Part shown: positions 1 through 5,062 of the stretch, in pieces
Position numbering within the stretch: the stretch's first letter is position 1
How the letters are laid out: each line of letters opens with the position of its first letter
Assembly (NCBI GenBank): GCA_944386315.1
Contig: CALXAS010000094.1
Coordinates: 1-5,197 of the forward strand
DNA: 5,197 bases
Reading direction: 5' to 3'
Origin: an uncultured Clostridia bacterium
Lineage (GTDB): Bacteria > Bacillota > Clostridia > TANB77 > CAG-508
Position numbers and translations under genes: made by a program
Notes under the pieces: model-generated
The model's database searches: none
The model's input: the letters and a program-made list of their open reading frames with translations, nothing else
What the model was told of the DNA's origin: nothing

Positions 1-92
1 CTGTAATATTCTGTGGATTATTTGTTTTATTTTCTCTGTTTTCATGAATATCTTTTTTCTACCTCTGAATAGTTACTCGTTAGTACTGAATT

Positions 93-142
93 TATATACA
101 TTTTGTTGACAAATGCATACAATTTGTAATATAATGTATACA
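93..142 (+). promoter_or_regulatory. Three 21-bp-phased boxes, candidate autoregulatory operator of the toxin-antitoxin locus
   Basis: Three related 8-bp boxes occur at exactly 21-bp steps: TATATACA (93-100), TGCATACA (114-121) and TGTATACA (135-142). Each of the first two differs from the third at one base, and the third is a perfect palindrome. They bracket the promoter: the -35 lies between boxes 1 and 2, and the -10 lies between boxes 2 and 3, sharing base 135 with box 3. RelB/DinJ antitoxins are ribbon-helix-helix repressors that bind short palindromic sites and autoregulate. Two helical turns between boxes would place them on one face of the helix. The spacing is seen directly; the operator role is inferred. 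Confidence 0.55.
106..135 (+). promoter_or_regulatory. Sigma-A-type promoter of the dinJ-yafQ locus
   Basis: A perfect -35 TTGACA (106-111) is followed by an 18-bp spacer and a perfect -10 TATAAT (130-135). Transcription would start near 142, giving a leader of under 20 nt before the ATG at 159. The near-consensus match implies strong basal expression, as expected for a promoter held down by its own antitoxin. Confidence 0.85.
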
Positions 143-158
143 GATAGGAGTGATTAAA

Positions 159-467
159 ATGTCTACAGTAAGAATAAATGATGATATAAAAAAAGAGGTT
201 ACACCAATATTAGATGACTTGGGACTTTCTTTAAGTGAGGCAATAAATATATTTTTACATCAAATAAAAATAAATAATGGTATTCCTTTTCATATAAAAA
301 GAAAGGGAATTATAGAATTAAATGACGGCTATGGTTCTTATATATGCGAACATGGACATTTACATGATTATAGCAAAATGAATTTTAAAGAATTAGAAGA
401 AGAAGCCAAAAATAATAAATCTTATCATAATGTTGAAGAATTAATGAAAGATTTGGAAGAGGAATAA
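159..467 (+). CDS. dinJ: RelB/DinJ-family type II antitoxin (ribbon-helix-helix)
   Basis: This 102-residue protein fits the RelB/DinJ antitoxin family, which neutralises a YafQ/RelE-type mRNA-cleaving toxin and represses its own promoter. The N-terminus is a ribbon-helix-helix: strand STVRIN (2-7), helix at about 8-21, turn, then helix SLSEAINIFLHQIK (24-37) leading into GIPFHI (41-46), a DinJ hallmark. The acidic C-terminus VEELMKDLEEE (92-102) is the usual toxin-wrapping tail. The middle (about 48-76) is an added segment with CEHGHLHDY (63-71), making it longer than E. coli DinJ (about 86 residues). I chose ATG 159 because AGGAG at 146-150 lies 8 nt upstream; the in-frame GTG at 150 overlaps that site and would only add three residues. 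The toxin frame begins 5 bp after the stop. Confidence 0.9.
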   Translation: MSTVRINDDIKKEVTPILDDLGLSLSEAINIFLHQIKINNGIPFHIKRKGIIELNDGYGSYICEHGHLHDYSKMNFKELEEEAKNNKSYHNVEELMKDLEEE

Positions 468-472
468 TCCAT

Positions 473-746
473 ATGTATAGTATAGAAATAACAAATAAAT
501 TTAAGCAAAGTTTGAAAAAAGTTAAAAAAAGACGGTATAAACATGAAGTTAATTAGTGATGTAATTGATATATTATCAAAGGGTGAAATATTACCAGAAA
601 AATATAAAAATCATCCTTTAAAAGGTAATTTAAATGGATATTATGACTGTCATGTATTACCAGACTTAGTACTAATTTATAAAATCGAAAAGGAAAAATT
701 AGTATTAATACTATTTGACATAGAAACACATTCTAATTTATTTTAA
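473..746 (+). pseudogene. yafQ: YafQ-family mRNA interferase toxin, split by an apparent +1 frameshift
   Basis: YafQ toxins are small RelE-fold ribosome-dependent endoribonucleases encoded just after DinJ. From ATG 473, with GAGGA at 459-463 as ribosome binding site, the reading gives the typical N-terminus MYSIEITNKFKQSLKK but hits TAG at 554-556 after 27 residues. The rest of the family lies in the next frame, from about 540 to the TAA at 744-746. Removing one A from the AAA at 539-541 joins them as ...KKRRYNMKLISDV... and restores a protein of about 90 residues, close to YafQ's usual 92. Conserved residues are then H47 (NHPLKG), H60 and D64 (CHVLPD), H86 and F90 (THSNLF). The family Trp after PD is Leu, and the usual Arg four residues before the last His is Asp. 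The internal ATG 543 has no ribosome binding site. Alternatives are a sequencing indel or programmed frameshifting. Confidence 0.82.
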
Positions 747-755
747 AAAAATTAT

Positions 756-808
756 AAAAAGGAAGCCATCTTTCATTTTCCATTAAAATGCTACGGCTTC
801 ACTTTTTT
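756..808. terminator. Bidirectional Rho-independent terminator between the toxin and the 61-codon gene
   Basis: A long interrupted hairpin: A-tract plus GGAAGCC (756-767) pairs with GGCTTC-A-CTTTTT (795-807), with base 801 bulged. An inner stem CATTTT (774-779) pairs with AAAATG (785-790). A T-run follows on each strand (803-808 on plus; on minus the A-tract at 756-760 reads as T). It sits between converging genes (toxin ending at 746, minus-strand gene ending at 817) and can serve both. Confidence 0.8.
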
Positions 809-816
809 ATCCTTTT

Positions 817-1002
817 TCAAATATCTCTATTTTCTCTTCTTACTTCTTTGCAAAGTGTAACAAAACTTTTTTTAGAAATATATTTTAGACTTTCACTGGA
901 AAGTAATCCTTTTTCCTTTGCTAACTGATTATATTCTGTAATTTTCATTTGCCTTGGGGCATCCTTAATCGCTTGAATTGATTTTTCATATAATTCTTTC
1001 AT
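817..1002 (-). CDS. Small protein of unknown function (61 residues)
   Basis: I do not recognise a named family. The product is soluble, basic and predicted mostly helical, with no signal peptide, membrane segment or cysteine pair. Visible features are an N-terminal helix (MKELYEKSIQAIKDAP), then ITEYNQLAKEKGLLSSESLKY (residues 21-41), and a basic end (CKEVRRENRDI). The LLSSESLKYIS stretch reads like the turn between two helices of a small DNA- or RNA-binding fold, but that is only an impression. The gene is real on translation signals: GGAGG lies 5 nt before the ATG, and an extended -10 lies just upstream. It converges on the toxin-antitoxin locus across a shared terminator and is separated from the upstream aminopeptidase gene by that gene's terminator, so it is probably transcribed alone. 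Confidence 0.7.
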   Translation of the reverse strand: MKELYEKSIQAIKDAPRQMKITEYNQLAKEKGLLSSESLKYISKKSFVTLCKEVRRENRDI

Positions 1003-1030
1003 TTTTACCTCCGTTTTTATTATTTTTTGT

Positions 1031-1039
1031 TTTATATCA
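1031..1039 (-). promoter_or_regulatory. Extended -10 promoter of the 61-codon gene
   Basis: Read on the minus strand, 1039-1031 is TGATATAAA: a TGn extension followed by TATAAA. It lies about 20 bp before the GGAGG ribosome binding site at 1012-1008. The region 17 bp further upstream is only an A-run on that strand, so there is no good -35; an extended -10 can compensate. Confidence 0.5.
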
Positions 1040-1047
1040 CATTCGAC

Positions 1048-1079
1048 ATACTGTTTTTTTCTATGTTATACTGTTTTTT
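1048..1079. repeat. 12-bp direct repeat upstream of the 61-codon gene
   Basis: ATACTGTTTTTT occurs at 1048-1059 and again at 1068-1079, 20 bp apart start to start. The copies cover the -35 region and its upstream flank for the minus-strand gene ending at 817. Near two-turn spacing suggests a paired binding site, but part of each copy is a simple T-run, which weakens the case. Confidence 0.5.
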
Positions 1080-1155
1080 ATTCACGAAAGAAAAGAGATG
1101 ATTCTTTTAGCTCAAAAGCAAAAAAATTTATTTCCTTATAGAGGCGAAAAAGTGT

Positions 1156-1199
1156 GGCAAAGAAAAAATAGTGATAAAAATTTCACTATTTTTTTTGCC
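1156..1199 (-). terminator. Rho-independent terminator of the M18 aminopeptidase gene
   Basis: The stem AAAAAATAGTGA (1163-1174) pairs perfectly with TCACTATTTTTT (1183-1194) over 12 bp. It is extended by GGCAA (1156-1160) with TTGCC (1195-1199) across a two-base bulge. It begins directly after the TAA stop at 1202-1200 and gives a T-run on the minus strand. The symmetric A/T flanks could also stop plus-strand transcription. Confidence 0.85.
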
Positions 1200-2597
1200 T
1201 TATGCTCTCCAAAAAGCATAATAGGCCTTATAGGCTTCATATATATCAAATTTTGAAGTTACCTCATAAGGAGCATGCATAGACAATACTGGCACTCCAC
1301 AATCAATAACATCTACTCCCTTATTAGCTAGAATATATGCAATGGTGCCTCCACCACCTATATCTACTCTACCTAATTCTGCAACTTCATATTTTATATT
1401 AGCCTCTTCAAAAATATGGCGAATTTGTGCTACAAATTCTGCATTGGCATCTGATGCACCAGATTTACCTCTGGCACCTGTATATTTATTTAGCCCTATT
1501 CCTCTTCCCAAGTATCCTGAATTATTTTTCTCATAAACACTTGCATAAATTGGGTCATATGCTGCATCTACATCTGCAGACAACATCTGGGAATTGCAAA
1601 ATACCTTTTCTAATAAATTTGGGGTATTTACACCTAATTTATTTAAAATCTCAGACAAAAAAGTATCAAATACATGAGATTCCATTCCTGTATTTCCCAT
1701 ACTTCCTATTTCTTCTTTATCAGATAAAATACAAACTGCTGTCTTATTTGGTATATCTTGCTCTAACAATGCAGTTAACGCTGTATATGCACATACTTTA
1801 TCATCCTGTCCATATGCTGCCACCATACTTTTATCGAATCCTGCACTTTTTGCACGAAATGCAGGAACTAATTCTATTTCTGAACTTGTAAAATCTACTT
1901 CCGTTATGCCATATTTTTCATGAAGCATAGCTAGAATATTTAATTTTACCGCTTCTGCTACATTTTCTTCATAAGGAATACTACCTATTAATAGGTTTAA
2001 ATCTTCTCCCTTAATTCCTTCTTTTAATTTTCTTTCCATTTGCTCTGCTGCTAAATGTGGTAGTAAATCTGTAATAGTGAAAATAGGATCTTCTTCTTGT
2101 TCTCCAATATTTATCTCTATCTTTTCTCCATTTGTCTTTACAATTACCCCATGCATAGCAAGTGGAATAGTCGTCCATTGATATTTCTTGATGCCTCCAT
2201 AATAATGTGTTTTAAAATAAGCAAGCCCTTCTTCTTCGTACAATGGATTTGGCTTTAAATCTAACCTTGGAGAATCTGCGTGTGCTCCAACAATTTTTAC
2301 ACCATTTTCTATTGCTTCTTTTCCTATAATAGCTAAATAAATGCTTTTTCCTCTATTATCCCAATAAATTCTATCTCCTGGTTGTAACGTTTGTTTTGTG
2401 CTGATATCTTGAAAACCTTTTTGCTCAGCTAATGTTTTTGCGTTTTTTACCACTTCTCTTTCCGTCTTGGAATTGTTCATAAATTGCATATATTGTTCAC
2501 AATAAGAAAAAATTTTATTTTTTTCTTCTTCCTGCAAACCTACCCATCCTGTCTTTTTATTACGCATTAACTTTTCTTTCAATTCTTCTGCCTTCAT
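1200..2597 (-). CDS. apeA: M18-family metalloaminopeptidase (ApeA type)
   Basis: This 465-residue cytoplasmic dizinc exopeptidase removes N-terminal amino acids from peptides (M18, aspartyl aminopeptidase family). Motifs appear in order: GAHADSPRLDLKPNP with Zn ligand H106 and supporting D108; GQDDKVCAYTAL with the bridging Asp at 265 (or 266); SDKEEIGSMGNTG with catalytic E295 and ligand E296; MLSADVDAAYDP with ligand D342; GRVDIGGGGTIAYI (409-422); and VLSMHAPYEVTSKFD with ligand H441. All expected metal and catalytic residues are present and the length is that of clostridial ApeA proteins, so it should be active. It has no signal peptide. The ATG at 2597 is preceded by AGGGTGA with about 7 nt spacing and by an extended -10 promoter. 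It is monocistronic, with a terminator right after the stop, and divergent from the VanW-family gene. Substrate preference (Asp/Glu or broader) cannot be read from the sequence. Confidence 0.95.
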   Translation of the reverse strand: MKAEELKEKLMRNKKTGWVGLQEEEKNKIFSYCEQYMQFMNNSKTEREVVKNAKTLAEQKGFQDISTKQTLQPGDRIYWDNRGKSIYLAIIGKEAIENGVKIVGAHADSPRLDLKPNPLYEEEGLAYFKTHYYGGIKKYQWTTIPLAMHGVIVKTNGEKIEINIGEQEEDPIFTITDLLPHLAAEQMERKLKEGIKGEDLNLLIGSIPYEENVAEAVKLNILAMLHEKYGITEVDFTSSEIELVPAFRAKSAGFDKSMVAAYGQDDKVCAYTALTALLEQDIPNKTAVCILSDKEEIGSMGNTGMESHVFDTFLSEILNKLGVNTPNLLEKVFCNSQMLSADVDAAYDPIYASVYEKNNSGYLGRGIGLNKYTGARGKSGASDANAEFVAQIRHIFEEANIKYEVAELGRVDIGGGGTIAYILANKGVDVIDCGVPVLSMHAPYEVTSKFDIYEAYKAYYAFWRA

Positions 2598-2626
2598 TTG
2601 TCTTCACCCTTTCTTTTGTTTTTTGT

Positions 2627-2655
2627 ATTATATCATGCTTATTTATTTTTTTCTA
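2627..2655 (-). promoter_or_regulatory. Extended -10 promoter of apeA
   Basis: On the minus strand TGATATAAT (2635-2627) is a perfect TGn-TATAAT. A TAGAAA (2655-2650), 4 of 6 matches to TTGACA, lies 17 bp upstream. Transcription would start near 2620, leaving a leader of about 20 nt. A-tracts at 2646-2652, 2658-2664 and 2674-2679 (as read on this strand) could act as UP-element or curved DNA. A second TGATATAAG at 2689-2681 may be a weaker upstream promoter. Confidence 0.7.
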
Positions 2656-2815
2656 CCTTTTTTTGCCAATTCCTTTTTTCCTTATATCAAATTTTCAAAT
2701 TCCTATTTTTTCTCATATTGTATATAAATTTTTCATATAAATATAAAAATCATCTTTACAAAACTTATTTTTTATTGTTTAATAGAATTAAAGATATTGT
2801 ATATTTTTGTAGAAT

Positions 2816-2821
2816 TATAAT
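2816..2821 (+). promoter_or_regulatory. Possible -10 of the VanW-family gene
   Basis: A perfect TATAAT at 2816-2821 would start transcription near 2828, about 22 nt before the chosen ATG at 2850. I see no acceptable -35 at 16-18 bp and no TGn extension, so activator dependence or another start is possible. A TTGTTT (2775-2780) with TATATT (2800-2805) at 19 bp is a weaker alternative. The surrounding 2640-2837 stretch is non-coding and extremely AT-rich. Confidence 0.4.
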
Positions 2822-2849
2822 ATTTTTAGTATTTTTTATGGAGCGCATT

Positions 2850-4631
2850 ATGAGTAAGAAAGAAAAAAAGAAAACTTCTGCAATTCCTGTAGAAGCCAAT
2901 TTAGTAACCCAAAATTCCTCCCAAATAGAGGAAGATGTTATCAATAAAAATCCTGTAGAGAATAAAGAAGAAATTATCACAGAAGACTCTTCTGATAGTG
3001 TTTCTGTTATTGTTTCTAAAGATAAAAATGAAATTACAGATGCAGCAGATGATGCTTCTTCTACATATACCGCAGTAAAAGAAAAAAAATCGCGAAAAAA
3101 ATGTTATATTATATTAGGCGTTTTACTGTTACTCATTATTTTAGCATTTCTGTTTTCTACTGTTTTCGCCCTATGTAACATTCCTAATGAAAAAATTTTA
3201 GGTGGCATTTCTATTAATGGTATTGATGTTTCCCATTTGACGAAACAAGAGGCAGAAGAAAAAGTAAACGCTGCTTTATCGCAAAAGTTACAAACACCAC
3301 TTACCCTGCAACATAATGATTATAAAACTACCGTTTTTGCAGAACAATTTGATGTCTCATTTGATGTTACAAAGGCAGTAGATATGGCTTATCAAATTGG
3401 AAGAACAGGAAATTTGTTTGAAAATAACTTTACTATTATAAAGACATTATTTTCAAAAACTTCTATTTGTGCGGGATTGTCTTACAGTGAGGAAACGCTA
3501 AACTCATTAATAACAGAAATTGAAAATTCTCTACCAGATAGATTAATACAGCCAAGTTATTATATGGATAGTGGTCAATTGATTATTACCAAAGGACAAA
3601 ATGGTGTTACTATCGATGCTACTGGTTTAAAGGATGCTATTATTTATGCTATGAATAATATTCAATCTGATATCAGCACTATTACTATTCCAGTAAATCA
3701 AGTAAACGCTAACGCTATTGATATTGCTGCTATCCATCAGGAAATATATAAAGAACCCCAAGATGCTTATTATACTACCAATCCTTATGTAGTACACCCT
3801 CACGTAAATGGATTAGATTTCTCTATTTCTTTAGAAGAGGCAACTGCTATGTTGGCAGAAGATAAAGAATCTTACGTAATTCCTCTTAAGGAATTAACTC
3901 CAAAAGTAACAACAAATCAGATTGGTACAGAGGCATTTCCTGATTTGTTAGGAAGTTTTAGCACAACATATAGCACTAAAAATACAAATAGAAGTATGAA
4001 TATTCGATTGGCTTCTTCTAAGATTAATGGTACTGTTCTTATGCCAGGTGAAACTTTTTCCTACAACCAAGTAGTAGGTAAAAGAACTGCCGCAGCAGGA
4101 TATAAATCAGCTGCAGTTTATGCTAATGGAGAGGTAACAACTGGTATTGGTGGTGGTATTTGTCAAGTATCTTCCACTCTATACAACGCTGTACTTTATG
4201 CTAATTTGGAAATTGTGGCTCGTACAAATCATGGTTTTAATCCGGGATATGTAAAAGCTGGTCGAGATGCAACTGTTTCATGGGGTGGCCCAGATTTTAA
4301 GTTTAAGAATAACAGAGATTATCCTATTAAAATAGTTTGCTCTGGTACGGGTGGAAAGATTAATTTTCAAATCTTTGGTATGAAAACAGATAATGATTAT
4401 GAAGTGGAGATTGAATCTAATGTAGTTCAAACCATTGCTTATAAAACGGTTTATCAGAATGATAGCTCTTTAGCAAAAGGAAAAACAAAGGTAATTCAAA
4501 GTGGCTCTAATGGTTGCAAAACAGAAACTTATAAAATCTTGAAGAAGGATGGCAAAGTTGTTTCTAGAACTTTATTATCCAAAGATACATACAATCCTCA
4601 CAATAAAGTTGTAGCTAGAGGAACCAAATAG
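2850..4631 (+). CDS. Membrane-anchored VanW-family protein with PG-binding and G5 domains
   Basis: A 593-residue envelope protein probably acting on or binding peptidoglycan; the biochemical role of VanW domains is not settled. In order: a hydrophilic Lys/Glu/Ser-rich cytoplasmic segment (1-84); one membrane helix CYIILGVLLLLIILAF onward (85-108), preceded by KEKKSRKK, so N-in/C-out; two tandem regions like the PG_binding_4 domain (about 117-230 and 234-355); a VanW domain (about 367-497) with MPGETFSYNQVVG, TGIGGGICQVSSTLYNA (Cys438), TNHGFNPGYV and GRDATVSWGGPDFKF; and a C-terminal G5 domain (about 520-593) ending NKVVARGTK. I start at ATG 2850 because GGAG lies at 2840-2843 with 6 nt spacing. 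The in-frame ATG at 2838 and the TTG at 2598 have no ribosome binding site, and the upstream part is AT-rich spacer. Organisation resembles B. subtilis YoaR. No van resistance genes are nearby, so this is likely a general cell-wall protein. Confidence 0.9.
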   Translation: MSKKEKKKTSAIPVEANLVTQNSSQIEEDVINKNPVENKEEIITEDSSDSVSVIVSKDKNEITDAADDASSTYTAVKEKKSRKKCYIILGVLLLLIILAFLFSTVFALCNIPNEKILGGISINGIDVSHLTKQEAEEKVNAALSQKLQTPLTLQHNDYKTTVFAEQFDVSFDVTKAVDMAYQIGRTGNLFENNFTIIKTLFSKTSICAGLSYSEETLNSLITEIENSLPDRLIQPSYYMDSGQLIITKGQNGVTIDATGLKDAIIYAMNNIQSDISTITIPVNQVNANAIDIAAIHQEIYKEPQDAYYTTNPYVVHPHVNGLDFSISLEEATAMLAEDKESYVIPLKELTPKVTTNQIGTEAFPDLLGSFSTTYSTKNTNRSMNIRLASSKINGTVLMPGETFSYNQVVGKRTAAAGYKSAAVYANGEVTTGIGGGICQVSSTLYNAVLYANLEIVARTNHGFNPGYVKAGRDATVSWGGPDFKFKNNRDYPIKIVCSGTGGKINFQIFGMKTDNDYEVEIESNVVQTIAYKTVYQNDSSLAKGKTKVIQSGSNGCKTETYKILKKDGKVVSRTLLSKDTYNPHNKVVARGTK

Positions 4632-4635
4632 TTTT

Positions 4636-4672
4636 AAAACACACAATCCTTTTATGGCATTGTGTGTTTTTT
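4636..4672 (+). terminator. Rho-independent terminator of the VanW-family gene
   Basis: A perfect 12-bp stem AAAACACACAAT (4636-4647) / ATTGTGTGTTTT (4659-4670) with an 11-nt loop is followed by further T's and TTATTATTCTT. It starts 4 nt after the TAG stop. Confidence 0.92.
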
Positions 4673-4703
4673 ATTATTCTTGATTTTGATTTGTATAATG
4701 AAT

Positions 4704-4736
4704 AAAATCGCCACACTTTACTAGTGTAACGATTTT
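4704..4736 (-). terminator. Terminator of tRNA-Arg
   Basis: AAAATCG (4704-4710) pairs with CGATTTT (4730-4736), and ACACT (4713-4717) with AGTGT (4723-4727). Between them, plus-strand CC/AA cannot pair, but in the minus-strand RNA these become G and U and form two G-U wobbles, giving a continuous 14-bp stem. That asymmetry, and the position just 3' of the tRNA-Arg gene, assign it to the minus strand. The T tail is short. Confidence 0.7.
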
Positions 4737-4740
4737 GTTG

Positions 4741-4817
<77 letters not shown>

Positions 4818-4830
4818 ATTACATGTTTCT

Positions 4831-4859
4831 ATTATATATTGTATTTCATTTTATTTCAA
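4831..4859 (-). promoter_or_regulatory. Promoter of tRNA-Arg
   Basis: On the minus strand TTGAAA (4859-4854), a 17-bp spacer and a perfect TATAAT (4836-4831) lie just upstream of the mature tRNA 5' end at 4817. A/T-rich DNA at 4861-4888 lies upstream of both this and the divergent tRNA-Pro promoter and could act as an UP element. Confidence 0.85.
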
Positions 4860-4888
4860 TAGAATTTTAAAAATTTTTCAAAAAAGTC

Positions 4889-4917
4889 TTGAAAATGTAA
4901 ATAATTTGTGCTATTAT
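4889..4917 (+). promoter_or_regulatory. Promoter of tRNA-Pro
   Basis: TTGAAA (4889-4894), a 17-bp spacer and TATTAT (4912-4917) preceded by TGC (4909-4911), an extended -10. Initiation near 4924 leaves a leader of about 20 nt for RNase P to remove. Its -35 forms an inverted repeat, TTTTCAA (4875-4881) / TTGAAAA (4889-4895). Confidence 0.85.
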
Positions 4918-4942
4918 ATATTAGCGTTGATAATAAATATTT

Positions 4943-5018
4943 CGAGGTGTGGCTCAGTTGGTAGAGCGCGTGGTTTGGGACCATGAGGCCGCAGGTTCGA
5001 TCCCTGTCACCTCGACCA
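4943..5018 (+). tRNA. tRNA-Pro, anticodon TGG (UGG)
   Basis: The full cloverleaf has acceptor CGAGGTG/CACCTCG, D stem GCTC/GAGC, anticodon stem CGTGG/CCATG with loop TTTGGGA, and T stem GCAGG/CCTGT with loop TTCGATC. Discriminator A and an encoded CCA (5016-5018) follow. The anticodon TGG is at 4976-4978, and G37 (the TrmD methylation site) follows. A U34 proline tRNA can read CCA and CCG and usually other CCN codons. Confidence 0.97.
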
Positions 5019-5026
5019 TTTTTTAT

Positions 5027-5062
5027 AGAAATTACTCAAAAAATGGTAATTTCTTTTTTTTT
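5027..5062 (+). terminator. Terminator of tRNA-Pro
   Basis: The 9-bp stem AGAAATTAC (5027-5035) / GTAATTTCT (5046-5054) encloses a 10-nt loop and is followed by a T-run up to 5062. It begins 8 nt after the encoded CCA. The stem is A/T-rich, but the T-tract is strong. Confidence 0.85.

Noticed and set aside
1..109. Hydrophobic C-terminus of an upstream plus-strand membrane protein (frames ending at 47 and 109)
   Set aside because: Two different frames both give hydrophobic peptides, as expected from T-rich DNA, and neither is distinctive.
543..746. The downstream toxin frame as a complete 67-residue protein
   Set aside because: It lacks the first part of the RelE fold, has no ribosome binding site, and the missing N-terminus is present just upstream in another frame. 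A split gene explains it better.
978..1256. Plus-strand open frame of 92 codons
   Set aside because: It runs through the promoter region of the 61-codon gene, the apeA terminator hairpin and the apeA 3' end. It has no proper ribosome binding site, and its Phe/Leu-rich start is a by-product of T-rich DNA.
1342..1891. Plus-strand open frames opposite apeA
   Set aside because: They are antisense shadows of a fully conserved M18 gene, with low-complexity translations and no ribosome binding site.
2765..2980. Minus-strand open frame overlapping the VanW-family gene start
   Set aside because: It is antisense to the VanW gene's start and promoter, with no ribosome binding site and a biased composition.
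2850..4631. Part of a glycopeptide-resistance (van) cluster
   Set aside because: Only the VanW domain is shared. No ligase, dehydrogenase, dipeptidase or two-component genes are present, and the PG_binding_4/G5 architecture is typical of housekeeping envelope proteins.
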